Assembly (NCBI GenBank): GCA_034416335.1
Contig: DAOULV010000001.1
Coordinates: 196,974 to 260,973, forward strand
Source of the DNA: MGML01 sp034416335
GTDB lineage: Bacteria > Chloroflexota > Dehalococcoidia > Dehalococcoidales > UBA2162
Length of the DNA stretch: 64,000 bases
Direction of reading: 5' to 3'
Shown here: piece after piece, positions 8,414 to 17,108 of the stretch
How the letters are laid out: each line of letters starts with the position of its first letter
How positions within the stretch are numbered: the first letter of the stretch is position 1
The notes under the pieces: generated by a model
The model's input: only the letters and a program-made list of their open reading frames with translations
Databases searched by the model: none
What the model was told of the DNA's origin: nothing
Translations under genes and position numbers: made by a program

Positions 8414-9433
8414 TTAATCGTTCTTTGGTAGAGAAAAAACTGTATCAGGTAGTTTCTTAAATATTTCTTTAAGCTTATTCGCATCAGTAGGAGGTTTTCT
8501 TAGATTAACATCATTTGGCATTAAGGGTTCTAGATAAGAATATAATTCACTTAAAGCTAAATTATTTCTCAATTGTATTACTTTGACTTCGTGACGTGCT
8601 GCATTAATTTTTACTTGAGATTTGGCGCCTAGAATATCGACAACTACAATCCCATTTTTTCCAACACGGCCTAGTTTATCTTCAGAGACTTCTTGGTTTC
8701 CTGTTCCTATCAAAGCGATATCAATTCGTATCCTACCTCGCTTGGTCGTTATCTCCGCATCAATCTCTCGATCCACCTCTTGGTCTCTTTCGATATTTAA
8801 CCAAAAATGATTCTCTTCAGATAAGCCTAATACGGTTAATGCGGCTCTGGCTATTGCTTTCTCAAGGCGTTTCCCTGCAGAGGATTTTTTTGATCCACGT
8901 ATTGTTAGCACTGCAGCTCCTGCGATTTGAAGTAACCATATACTATCACTAGGTGATAATGAGATTTTTTCAGCGGTGGCGTTAGAAAGTTCAATGGTAC
9001 TAGGCTGCCAAATCATATTTTTCACGGCTTCATCAGTTGATTTTTCTACAATTTGCAAATAATCATTGTATTTTGATGCTTTTATGCCAAGATTCACCGC
9101 AGTTTTTTGTGTTAACCCTAGAAGCCATACTCGCAACCATTTTTCTTCTTTGGATGCCCCTTTTCTTGAAGTAAGTTCTAATAGATTTTCTTTCCACTTC
9201 TCTGCATATTTTAGTTTTGCGCGGTGTACGAGATTAATTGTCCATCCCGAATACACAGAGATAGATTGCCTAGTTGGTAGTTCGGTTATGCTGCGGTAAT
9301 TTTTACCAGTGAAAATAGCAAACACTATCTCCTTAACTTCTGAGGGGGAATATGAAGTTGCAGCTTGATTGAGGCTCTTTCGGAGACTAGATACCTGTAA
9401 ATCGAATTCTGCTATTTTGGATTTCTGTTTCAT
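8414..9433 (-). CDS. Putative type II restriction endonuclease (CfrBI-like)
   Basis: A 339-residue protein translated after, and overlapping by 47 bp, the DNA methyltransferase gene. That arrangement alone suggests the nuclease of a restriction-modification pair. A possible PD-(D/E)XK core lies in the C-terminal third: an acidic stretch DREIDAEI, then RIRIDIALIG, then a VSEDKLG segment where the catalytic Lys could sit. The N-terminal half is helical and rich in Lys and Arg. The sequence recalls the CfrBI endonuclease family, but this is from memory of family features and is not proven. The gene is AT-rich compared with its neighbours, which fits horizontal acquisition. Confidence 0.58.
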   Translation of the reverse strand: MKQKSKIAEFDLQVSSLRKSLNQAATSYSPSEVKEIVFAIFTGKNYRSITELPTRQSISVYSGWTINLVHRAKLKYAEKWKENLLELTSRKGASKEEKWLRVWLLGLTQKTAVNLGIKASKYNDYLQIVEKSTDEAVKNMIWQPSTIELSNATAEKISLSPSDSIWLLQIAGAAVLTIRGSKKSSAGKRLEKAIARAALTVLGLSEENHFWLNIERDQEVDREIDAEITTKRGRIRIDIALIGTGNQEVSEDKLGRVGKNGIVVVDILGAKSQVKINAARHEVKVIQLRNNLALSELYSYLEPLMPNDVNLRKPPTDANKLKEIFKKLPDTVFSLPKND

Positions 9434-10598
9434 GAGTGAGTTCCTTAATTGCTACATTACAGTATTTACTCTCGTTGTCAATAAGGAAGAATCTTCTTCC
9501 TTGAGTAATTGCGGCTTTTCCAACAGTTCCTATTCCTGCAAATGGGTCAAGTACAAGTTCGTTTTTAAACGAATAGTAAGATATTAACTTTTCTATAATG
9601 TTTACTGGGAAAGTAGCCGGGTGTTGCTGGTGATGAGAAGGTTTTTCGTACCATAAATTCGTAACTTCATAACCATCTTCTATTTTTGATTGTTTGACAG
9701 CTTCTTGGTCTGGGTGGTTTCTAATGTTCCAATCAATGAGTTTATCGGTTTTTTTGCGATAAACGAGAAAATATTCTGTTATTGGAACTGGCTTATATTG
9801 TAGTGGATTTCGGTCAGCTGCAAACCGTCTACCTCTCCCAGTATTCCATCCAGCTCCAGATGGTTTTGCCCAAATAATATCGTCAATGAAATCAAATCCT
9901 ATATTTTCTAATATTTCATTGATATGAAAAGGAACGGGGATACGTTTACTAGATTTATTTCTTGAAGGTCGCCTTACTAAAACTGGAGAGGCATTAACAA
10001 TAATGAATCTTCCTTCAAGGAGAGTTCTATGACATTGTTCGAATACTTGGGTCAGGAGTGATAAATACTCTTGATAATTTGTATATTCACTATATTCTGG
10101 TTTGGCATTGTAGTACGGAGGAGAAGTTATCACCAGGCTAAAAAACTCATCTTCGACTTCTCCTAGAACTGCTCTTGAATCTCCACATACAATTGTTGAA
10201 TTGGCGATATTTGTGTATTGGGGTATATTGCCTATCTGGATAGATTGATTAATTGGACAATTCTGTGGAATAAGTCGTGATAAAATGATCTCCCTTTTTG
10301 TTGTATGGATTATTCTCCCGTCGCTACATGATATCATTAATTCGCCGAGTACTTGATTATTATCATCAAGAAGAGATACTCTCCAGGCTTCATATCTATC
10401 ATCTACTTCAGGTAATCCTGTACATATTTGATAATTTGGTAAATTTTGTTCTATCCAATTAGTAACAATATCTCTTGCATTAGCAGCGCTAGATACTGGC
10501 TGGCCATTCCCATTTTTTTTAGCTATACGAACTGCGAGTTTATTCACGTTGCGTTTTCGTTTTTGTGAAGGATTATTGTTAATATCAAACATGTCCAT
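9387..10598 (-). CDS. Site-specific DNA methyltransferase (beta class, probably N4-cytosine)
   Basis: A 403-residue S-adenosylmethionine-dependent DNA methyltransferase. Motif IV (TSPPYYNAKPEYSEY, about residues 155-169) comes before motif I (DPFAGIGTVGKAA, about 355-367), the order of the beta class. The SPPY form of motif IV is typical of N4-cytosine and some N6-adenine enzymes. About 130 residues at the N-terminus precede the catalytic part. It is the first gene of a two-gene unit with the nuclease at 8414, so the host is methylated before cutting begins. A TATAAT box about 30 bases upstream (minus strand, near 10617) is the likely -10 element. The unit is AT-rich and inserted between two housekeeping regions. 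Confidence 0.85.
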   Translation of the reverse strand: MDMFDINNNPSQKRKRNVNKLAVRIAKKNGNGQPVSSAANARDIVTNWIEQNLPNYQICTGLPEVDDRYEAWRVSLLDDNNQVLGELMISCSDGRIIHTTKREIILSRLIPQNCPINQSIQIGNIPQYTNIANSTIVCGDSRAVLGEVEDEFFSLVITSPPYYNAKPEYSEYTNYQEYLSLLTQVFEQCHRTLLEGRFIIVNASPVLVRRPSRNKSSKRIPVPFHINEILENIGFDFIDDIIWAKPSGAGWNTGRGRRFAADRNPLQYKPVPITEYFLVYRKKTDKLIDWNIRNHPDQEAVKQSKIEDGYEVTNLWYEKPSHHQQHPATFPVNIIEKLISYYSFKNELVLDPFAGIGTVGKAAITQGRRFFLIDNESKYCNVAIKELTHETEIQNSRIRFTGI

Positions 10599-10681
10599 AA
10601 TGATGCCTTTTGCGGCAATTATAACAGATTTTTTTATTTACAACACACTATAATGTTTTGTATGCGGATGGTTAAACTATC

Positions 10682-11359
10682 TTATGACCTCTCCTGGTTA
10701 ATCCAGGCTTTCCGGTCTTTTATGTCCCTGTCGAACAGCAGGCGGTAGGTAATAAGTTCAGAAAGTGGCACGTCCCTACTGATAGGACTTCTCGGTGCGG
10801 TCAGCCGCCGGACAGCCATTACCAGCAATATAACCACCATTGCTATTGTTATAGTCAGCGGTTCAGCTATACCAAACGGTTTGTTGGCTAACGCGGCGAG
10901 TATCGGCAAAATCAACAATACAGTAGCTACTCCAAGTGCTAACATCCTGAACGGTGCGAAAAACAGGTAAGGATAAACTAAAGCTATCAGTCCCAGCCAG
11001 GGATTTAGTATCGTAATAACGCCGAGGCTGGTGAAAACACCGCGCCCTCCCTGGAAACGCAGGAATACCGGCCAGTCGTGACCGATAATAGTGGCGATTC
11101 CTACCAGAGCCTGCAGGGCGGCATTGAGACCCAGGAGCTGGGCGAAATATACCATCAGGGCGCCTTTACCGATATCGAAGATGGTTACGGCTATTGACCA
11201 GCGTTTGCCGACGACGGTGAGAGTGTTGGCGGCACCGACATTACCGCTGCCGTGCTTCCTGATGTCCACGCCGCGTCTCCACCTGGCTACCAGATAAGCA
11301 GCCGGAATGGAACCGAACAGGTATGCGGCAATTGTCAGTAATATAACCTGTAATACCAT
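10682..11359 (-). CDS. plsY: Glycerol-3-phosphate acyltransferase PlsY
   Basis: An integral-membrane acyltransferase that moves the acyl group from acyl-phosphate to glycerol 3-phosphate, the first step of phospholipid synthesis in most bacteria. Signature motifs are present: GSIPAAYLVAR at residues 16-26, KHGSGNVGAANT (about 34-45) and GGRGVFTSLG (about 103-112), within five or more hydrophobic segments. Length (225) is slightly above the family norm of about 200 because of a charged tail. AGGAG lies six bases before the ATG. It is the last gene of the recA-to-plsY minus-strand run and follows the PHP gene by 12 bases. Confidence 0.95.
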   Translation of the reverse strand: MVLQVILLTIAAYLFGSIPAAYLVARWRRGVDIRKHGSGNVGAANTLTVVGKRWSIAVTIFDIGKGALMVYFAQLLGLNAALQALVGIATIIGHDWPVFLRFQGGRGVFTSLGVITILNPWLGLIALVYPYLFFAPFRMLALGVATVLLILPILAALANKPFGIAEPLTITIAMVVILLVMAVRRLTAPRSPISRDVPLSELITYRLLFDRDIKDRKAWINQERS

Positions 11360-11371
11360 ATTTCTCTCCTG

Positions 11372-12223
11372 CTATTGTAGTGTCGGCTTGAGGGTCCGTC
11401 TTTCTGCCAGTGCTGTAAGGTTGTCCACGACATAAGGCGGTACACCTGCTTCACCCATCATAACTTCGGTATTATCATCCAGTCCGTGATAGTCGGTACC
11501 CCCGGTAGTAATTAAACCGTGCTTTTCAGCAAGTCTGGCAAGGCTTTCCCTGTCTTCGACGGTATAGTCCTTGTAATACGCTTCAAGACCGGAGAGACCT
11601 GATTTTGCCAGTGCCCTTAATAGCCTGTCGAGATTGCTCATATTTAGAGGATGTGCCAGTACCGCAAGCCCGCCAGCCTTGATTATCAGGTCGACAGCTT
11701 CCGCCGGGGTCATTTTCTCTCTCGGGACATATGCCGGTCCGCCGAAAGCGAGGTACTTTGAAAAGGCTTCCTTGATGGTAGCGATGTACCCTTTCTCCAG
11801 TAAAGCCCGGGCGATATGCGGTCTTCCGACGGAACCGTTGCCTGAAATTTCTCTTACTTTGTCCCATTCTACCGGCATACCCAGTTTATCCAGTTTTTCT
11901 ATCATTTTTCGTGCCCGTCCCAGTCGCGAGCTTCGCATTCTTTTCAGGGATGCCAGCAGGTCTTTATTTGTGTGGTCGATAAAATAGCCCAGAATATGTA
12001 CTTCTCCCGTGGAAGTGTCCGTGCTGATTTCGAGTCCGGGTATGAACGTGAGAGACGGATGTTTTTTCGCGGCTTTCAGCGCCGGTGCAATGCTGTCTAC
12101 GTTATCGTGGTCGGTCAGAGAGATGGCGGTAAGCCCCAGTTCGACTGCTTTCTCGATTACCCCGGCGGGTTTGAGGACCCCGTCCGAAACCGAGGAATGT
12201 ACATGCAGGTCAACCTTGGGCAC
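11372..12223 (-). CDS. PHP-domain phosphoesterase (RNase AM/YciV-like)
   Basis: A 283-residue PHP-family metal-dependent hydrolase. Ligand motifs appear in order: DLHVHSSVSDG (residues 4-14), SLTDHDN (about 35-41), a GLEIST segment, VLAHPLN (about 192) and GGTDYHG (about 246-252). Relatives remove nucleotides from RNA 5' ends or hydrolyse nucleoside bisphosphates, so RNA or nucleotide turnover is inferred. It sits next to ymdB and RNase Y, which agrees. The start is GTG at 12223 in the sequence TAGTG, so the stop of ymdB overlaps the start by one base and the two are translationally coupled. Confidence 0.88.
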   Translation of the reverse strand: MPKVDLHVHSSVSDGVLKPAGVIEKAVELGLTAISLTDHDNVDSIAPALKAAKKHPSLTFIPGLEISTDTSTGEVHILGYFIDHTNKDLLASLKRMRSSRLGRARKMIEKLDKLGMPVEWDKVREISGNGSVGRPHIARALLEKGYIATIKEAFSKYLAFGGPAYVPREKMTPAEAVDLIIKAGGLAVLAHPLNMSNLDRLLRALAKSGLSGLEAYYKDYTVEDRESLARLAEKHGLITTGGTDYHGLDDNTEVMMGEAGVPPYVVDNLTALAERRTLKPTLQ

Positions 12224-12999
12224 TAGTCTTCTCCTTCAATCTCCTGGTAGATGCGCTCGATACTGGTAGCTTTGCCTGTTTTGTTATTGATGTCGAGAAG
12301 CATCGCCGTAAAAATGACCGTCCCCTTCCCGACTGACAGCCGCTTCGGAATCATCGTCAGAAACCTCTCCACGACATCTTCGATATTGTCACCGATTACC
12401 GAGTCTTTCGGCCCGGTCATCCCGATATCGGTCACATAGGCTGTACCTTCGGGCAGTATGCGTGAGTCTATCGTGCCGACATGCGTGTGAGTGCCGAGGA
12501 CAGCACTGACCCGTCCGTCCAGATATCTTCCCAGGGCTACTTTTTCCGAGGTAGCCTCGGCATGAAAATCGACCACCTTGATTACCGGTTTGTTGCCCAG
12601 TTCTTCCAGCAGCGCATCCGTTGTCCGGAAAGGGCAGTCATAGCTGGCCATGAAAGTACGTCCTATCAGGTTGATTACGGCGACTTTATCCTTGATAATG
12701 TAGCCTCTGCCCTGCACGCCTTCCGGGTAATTGAGAGGGCGGATAAGCGGCGTATCGTCATTAAGATACGGCAGGATTTCTTTATGTGCCCAGATATGAT
12801 TGCCGGATGTCATCACATCAACACCGCATCCGAGCAGTTCGTTGGCGGTTGCCGGAGTTGCGCCTATGCCTCCGGCAATATTTTCGGCGTTGGCGATTAC
12901 CATTTCTATATTGTACTGGTCACGCAGACCGGGCAGGATTTTTTGAACTGCCAGCCTTCCCGGCCTGCCGATAATATCTCCTATTGCCAGTATTATCAT
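12223..12999 (-). CDS. ymdB: YmdB-family metallophosphoesterase
   Basis: A 258-residue dinuclear-metal phosphodiesterase; the Bacillus homologue hydrolyses 2',3'-cyclic nucleotides and affects biofilm and sporulation gene expression. Visible motifs: GDIIGRPGR (residues 7-15), NAENIAGG (about 37-44), SGNHIW (about 66-71), DFHAEATSEK (about 145-154) and GTHTHVGT (about 170-177). Length is normal. It directly follows the RNase Y gene, a pairing kept in many Gram-positive-type genomes, and is coupled to the PHP gene downstream. GGAAGG lies before the ATG at a long spacing of about 12 bases. Confidence 0.94.
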   Translation of the reverse strand: MIILAIGDIIGRPGRLAVQKILPGLRDQYNIEMVIANAENIAGGIGATPATANELLGCGVDVMTSGNHIWAHKEILPYLNDDTPLIRPLNYPEGVQGRGYIIKDKVAVINLIGRTFMASYDCPFRTTDALLEELGNKPVIKVVDFHAEATSEKVALGRYLDGRVSAVLGTHTHVGTIDSRILPEGTAYVTDIGMTGPKDSVIGDNIEDVVERFLTMIPKRLSVGKGTVIFTAMLLDINNKTGKATSIERIYQEIEGED

Positions 13000-13016
13000 A
13001 TGTTTTGTTTACCTTC

Positions 13017-14558
13017 CTACTTGGCGTAGTCTATCGCCCTCGTCTCCCTGAGAACGGTGACCTTTATCTGACCGGGATACTCGAGTCCTTCTTCTATCTT
13101 CTTTACGATATCCCGCGCCATTCTCATTGCGCCAAGGTCGTCTATCTCTTCCGGTTTTACCAGGATGCGAATTTCACGACCGGCCTGGATAGCGAAAGAT
13201 TTCTCCACACCCTTGAAATTGTTGGCTATATCCTCGAGGGCGGTAAGACGTTTCAGATAGTTTTCCAGGGATTCACGTCTTGCTCCCGGCCTGGCGCTGC
13301 TGATAGCATCGCCGGCGGAAACTATGTAACCCCAGATGCTGGTATTTGTTGTCTCGAGATGGTGTTCGGCGATTCCCTGTACGACTTCGGGTGATTTCTC
13401 CCACTGTTTAACAAGGTCGGCGCCGATATTGGCGTGAGACCCCTCGATCTCCCTGTCTACAGCCTTACCTATATCGTGCAGCAGGCCGGCTTTCTTGGCG
13501 ATAGCCACGTTTGCCCCGAGTTCGGAAGCTATCATTCCGGCAAGGAAGGCTACCTCCTTGCAGTGGTTCAGCACGTTCTGGCCGTAACTGGTGCGGTACT
13601 TCAGCCGTCCCAGCAGCCTGATTATTTCAGGGCGCAGTCCGGGCACTTCCACCTCGAATGCCGCCTGTTCACCGGTTGAGTAGATTGTCGCGTCTACCTC
13701 TTCCCTGGTCTTGGATACTATTTCTTCGATACGTGCCGGGTGTATCCTTCCGTCGGTAATAAGCTTCGTCAGTGAAAGACGGGCGATTTCTCTCCTCACC
13801 GGGTCGAAGCTGGACAGCGTAACCGCTTCAGGCGTATCGTCTATGATAAGGTCGACTCCGGTAGCCTGTTCCAGCGCCCTGATATTTCGTCCTTCCCTGC
13901 CTATCAGCCTGCCTTTCATTTCGTCTCCCGGCAGAGGCACGCTTACAACGGATATCTCGGAGACGACATCCGACGCACAGCGTTGAATAGTCTGGGCGAG
14001 TATTACCTGGCTTATCTTGTCGCTTTCCTCTTTCAGCTTCTCTTCCCATTCCCGGAGACGTCTGGAAGTCTCGTCTTTGGTCTCCAGTTCCATTCTGTCC
14101 AGCAGTTCCTGTTTTGCCTCGGTGTTGGACATTCCGGATACCTCTTCAAGCTGCTTGATCTGCTTCTCTCTTATATCCGAAATCTCATTCCGAAGGGTCT
14201 CTATGTTCTTCTCTTTATTTGCCAGATTTCGGTCGCGCTGTTCAACGGATTCGAGCCTGCGTTCCAGCGATTCTGTCTTGCTGGACAACCGGTTCTCCTG
14301 CCGCTGGAGTTCGGTGCGCCTTTCACGGAGTTCCGTTTCGTTTTTTGCCTTGTTTCTCTCGATTTCTTCTTTGGCTTCTTTAAGTATTTCTTTCGATTCG
14401 TCCCTGGCTTCCGCCACCGTACGGGCGGCTTTCCTCTGGGCGGTACGGAGCTGGCGATTTATAGCCATCCGCCTGAAGAAGAAGACGATTATCCCGCCGA
14501 AAACCAGGCCGATAAAGAACATGGAAACCAAAGCCACATATACTAATCCCGTTTCCAT
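13017..14558 (-). CDS. rny: Ribonuclease Y
   Basis: The main membrane-anchored endoribonuclease that starts mRNA decay in bacteria without RNase E. It has an N-terminal transmembrane helix (VYVALVSMFFIGLVFGGII), a long charged coiled coil (about residues 30-190), a KH RNA-binding domain (GRLIGREGRNIRALE, about 210-225) and an HD domain (metal ligands in LNHCKEVA and LLHDIGKAVD). Length is 513 from the ATG at 14558. That start is chosen over the GTG four codons upstream because GAGG lies six bases before the ATG. It follows recX and precedes ymdB, so it likely shares the recA transcript. Confidence 0.96.
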   Translation of the reverse strand: METGLVYVALVSMFFIGLVFGGIIVFFFRRMAINRQLRTAQRKAARTVAEARDESKEILKEAKEEIERNKAKNETELRERRTELQRQENRLSSKTESLERRLESVEQRDRNLANKEKNIETLRNEISDIREKQIKQLEEVSGMSNTEAKQELLDRMELETKDETSRRLREWEEKLKEESDKISQVILAQTIQRCASDVVSEISVVSVPLPGDEMKGRLIGREGRNIRALEQATGVDLIIDDTPEAVTLSSFDPVRREIARLSLTKLITDGRIHPARIEEIVSKTREEVDATIYSTGEQAAFEVEVPGLRPEIIRLLGRLKYRTSYGQNVLNHCKEVAFLAGMIASELGANVAIAKKAGLLHDIGKAVDREIEGSHANIGADLVKQWEKSPEVVQGIAEHHLETTNTSIWGYIVSAGDAISSARPGARRESLENYLKRLTALEDIANNFKGVEKSFAIQAGREIRILVKPEEIDDLGAMRMARDIVKKIEEGLEYPGQIKVTVLRETRAIDYAK

Positions 14559-14600
14559 TTTCCACCTCACTTTCCGGATAATTTCCGGTTAACAAATTTA

Positions 14601-15233
14601 TTAAGATTCACTCTCCAGCTCATTCCAGAGCCGTTTCACGGTATCGTTTATCACTCCGTAGCCGAATCCCCGCCGCTGCAGGTGTTCACCCAGCCTGCGG
14701 CGGAAACTCTGATAATCTTGCCGTGGTAAATTTCGTGCTTTTTTAAAGGCTGCCCGATAGGCGCTGTCGTTATCATCGAGAACACCTACAGCCTGTTGAA
14801 TTACTTCTTCGGAAACTCCTTTACGCCGTAGCTCCATTCCGGTCAGCCACTGGCTGCGGGGGCTGAAAGAATCACGGTTTTCCGCCCAGAATCTGGCAAA
14901 AGCGGTATCGTCTACCAGTCCCTGCTCTTTCATCCTGGAAACGACGGCGTCTATACTTTCAGCCGTGAAGTTACGCTTGCGGAGTCTTTCCCGCAGTTCG
15001 GGTTCGCTGCGGGGGCGATAACTGAGGAAAAGGGCGGCGGCATCATAGCATCGGCGGTAACTATCCGCGGAAGTTATCTCCGCTATTTTTTCGGGAGACA
15101 GCTCCTGGTTTACTCTCAAGCCTTCTTTAACCGCTACTTCAGCCTCCAGACTGAAGGCGAATTTGCCGTCCAGAAATATGTTCACCCGCTTTCTCCTGCC
15201 TTTTCCGGCCCGGAGGGCGGTTATCTTTCCCAT
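14601..15233 (-). CDS. recX: Regulatory protein RecX
   Basis: A 210-residue all-helical protein that binds RecA filaments and limits their activity. It shows the three-helix repeats of the family, with the typical YLSYRPRSEPELRERLRKR segment (about residues 70-88) followed by GLVDDTAFARFWAENR (about 107-122). The N-terminal 45 residues form the beta-rich extension common to Firmicutes and Chloroflexi RecX. AGGAAATAA precedes the ATG. It lies 102 bases after recA, separated from it by a terminator-like hairpin, so recX is probably made by read-through at a lower level than RecA. Confidence 0.92.
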   Translation of the reverse strand: MGKITALRAGKGRRKRVNIFLDGKFAFSLEAEVAVKEGLRVNQELSPEKIAEITSADSYRRCYDAAALFLSYRPRSEPELRERLRKRNFTAESIDAVVSRMKEQGLVDDTAFARFWAENRDSFSPRSQWLTGMELRRKGVSEEVIQQAVGVLDDNDSAYRAAFKKARNLPRQDYQSFRRRLGEHLQRRGFGYGVINDTVKRLWNELESES

Positions 15234-15258
15234 TTATTTCCTGCCTTTATAAACAAAC

Positions 15259-15290
15259 AAAGCCGAGGTTTTGTCTGTAACCTCAGCTTT
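15259..15290 (-). terminator. Attenuating terminator between recA and recX
   Basis: On the minus strand AAAGCTGAGGTT (15290-15279) pairs with AACCTCGGCTTT (15270-15259) with one mismatch, followed by a T-rich TGTTTGTTTAT. It would end most recA transcripts while letting some read into recX, as known for recA-recX in other bacteria. Confidence 0.75.
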
Positions 15291-15335
15291 CAATACGCCT
15301 GTTGTATATATATTAAATGTCAGTTCAGGACAATA

Positions 15336-16349
15336 TTATTCATCAGTCAGAGAATTCTGATTGGTGACGGCTGAGGCTCTTATTTTCTGCTCAATTTCCT
15401 CGACAAGTTCAGGATTTTGAGATAGGTAGTTCTTCGCGTTTTCCCTTCCTTGCCCCAGACGAGTATCACCATACGAGAAAAAAGCACCGGATTTGGTGAC
15501 CAGCCCCAGTTCTACACCCAGGTCGATTATCTCTCCCTCATGGCTTATGCCATTGTCAAACATTATGTCAAACTCAGCGGTTCTGAATGGAGGAGCTACT
15601 TTATTTTTTACTACTCTGGCTCTTACGTGACTGCCTGTTATCTGGTTCCCCTGTTTTATCGAATCGGTTCTCCTCAGGTCTATCCTTACCGAGCTGTAGA
15701 ACTTCAGTGCCCTTCCTCCCGGGGTTACCTCAGGATTACCGAAGACGATCCCGACTTTCTCTCTCAGCTGATTTATAAATACGACTGAGGTACCGGTTTT
15801 ACCGATTGCGCCGGCAAGTTTTCTGAGTGCCTGTGACATAAGACGGGCCTGGAGAGCAACGTGGGTATCTCCCATCTCTCCTTCGATTTCAGCCTGCGAG
15901 ACCAGGGCGGCAACACTGTCGATAACAACGATATCGACGGCTCCGCTCCTGACCAGGGCGTCCGCAATCTCCAGTGCCTGCTCGCCGGTATCCGGCTGGG
16001 AGATTAACAGCTCATCGACATTGACTCCGCATCGATGAGCATAGGTGGGATCCAGAGCATGCTCAACATCGATATAGGCAGCTATTCCTCCTCTCTTTTG
16101 TGTCTCAGCAATTATATGCTGAGCCAGAGTGGTCTTCCCCGAGGACTCGGGACCGAAAACCTCGGCTATTCGTCCCCTGGGAACTCCTCCTATTCCTAAA
16201 GCCATGTCTAGCGATAAAGAACCGCTGGGGATAGCCTCCACCTGTGTCAGGGCGGCAGATTCACCCAGCTTCATGATTGAGCCTTTGCCAAACCGTTTTT
16301 CGATCTGGCCTATGGCTAACTCCAGTGCTTTTCCTTTTTCGGTGGTCAT
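15336..16349 (-). CDS. recA: Recombinase RecA
   Basis: The homologous-recombination and SOS co-protease ATPase, 337 residues. Walker A is GPESSGKT at residues 66-73, the Walker B segment is IVVIDSVAALV, and the DNA-binding loops L1 (EGEMGD) and L2 (NQLREKVG through ALKFYSSVR) are intact. No intein interrupts it. It is the first gene of a minus-strand run recA-recX-rny-ymdB-PHP-plsY. Its promoter about 90 bases upstream contains a LexA-type operator (see 16440-16468), so DNA-damage induction is expected. The ribosome binding site is weak (GAGACG). Confidence 0.98.
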   Translation of the reverse strand: MTTEKGKALELAIGQIEKRFGKGSIMKLGESAALTQVEAIPSGSLSLDMALGIGGVPRGRIAEVFGPESSGKTTLAQHIIAETQKRGGIAAYIDVEHALDPTYAHRCGVNVDELLISQPDTGEQALEIADALVRSGAVDIVVIDSVAALVSQAEIEGEMGDTHVALQARLMSQALRKLAGAIGKTGTSVVFINQLREKVGIVFGNPEVTPGGRALKFYSSVRIDLRRTDSIKQGNQITGSHVRARVVKNKVAPPFRTAEFDIMFDNGISHEGEIIDLGVELGLVTKSGAFFSYGDTRLGQGRENAKNYLSQNPELVEEIEQKIRASAVTNQNSLTDE

Positions 16350-16439
16350 ATTCGTCTCAACTTAATGATAGCATACAAAATCAACGGTAACAATTAATAT
16401 TTATGTAATAAAGTTGATAGTGTGAAAAATGTTTCAGAT

Positions 16440-16468
16440 ATAATACAAGAACTTTTGTTCTATGTCAA
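16440..16468 (-). promoter_or_regulatory. recA promoter with embedded LexA (SOS) operator
   Basis: On the minus strand the -35 box TTGACA (16468-16463) and -10 box TATTAT (16445-16440) are separated by exactly 17 bases. The spacer holds a perfect 14-base palindrome AGAACAAAAGTTCT (16461-16448), which matches the GAAC-N4-GTTC core of Gram-positive-type LexA boxes. LexA bound there would block RNA polymerase. The transcript would start near 16433, giving a leader of about 84 bases. Confidence 0.82.
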
Positions 16469-16559
16469 TACCTTTTTACCATCACGATGAAAACCGAGAT
16501 CCGGAAAACCTTCACAAAAGCCAGATTTTATCTACTTGAACAATACCTTTCTTCTATAA

Positions 16560-17060
16560 TCCTCTCTCCCGGTTACGAGTCGACCCTCTCTCCTTGAAAA
16601 GGCAAGAGGGTTGCTCGAAAATAGCATTTTCTGCAGTCGGTGTTCTGTTTTAATGTTGAGTGACGGCTGCGGGAGTGGGCAAATGGCGAGGGAAGGAAAA
16701 TAGGATTTGACGGTAGTTTCGGATTTATTGTAAGAATTGCCAATCTCGAAACACGAGTTTTATTGGGTTATTAGTACTTTGAATTTATTTAGGGTTTAGG
16801 AATTAGGATTTAGAATTTCCAATAAGGGCGGGAATCCACACCCTGATTTACCCGCCGAAGCACTTGTCCGCCGAAGTTTTAACGTAGGCGGGTTAGTGTA
16901 GGAGTGGCCTGCCCGCCGAAGCCTTGGCGCAGGCGGGTTATTACGAGCTTCCGTCTTCTCCCGTTCATCCTGAGCCTGTCGAAGGACGAACCCGTCTCCT
17001 GCTTGTCCGCCGAAGTTTTAACGTAGGCGGGTTGGCGTAGGCGGATAACAATCTCGATAA
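16560..17060. repeat. Repeat-filled intergenic region upstream of recA
   Basis: No gene is seen between the recA promoter and 17109. The stretch holds degenerate palindromes (CTCTCTCC type near 16565-16610). It also has two copies of a TTGTCCGCCGAAGTTTTAAC unit (about 16864-16890 and 17003-17033) and a reverse-oriented copy of the CGTTCATCCTGAGCCTGTCG unit (about 16962-16992). These belong to repeat families found again at 20.2, 22.9, 36.2, 45.7 and 51.3 kb. Confidence 0.75.
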
Positions 17061-17108
17061 ATAACAATCCTTTAAACTTATTGAATTTGAGAATATGGAG
17101 TAAAACTC

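Noticed and set aside
15259..15290. Riboswitch between recA and recX
   Set aside because: A simple stem followed by T-rich sequence; no conserved aptamer features, so an attenuating terminator is enough.
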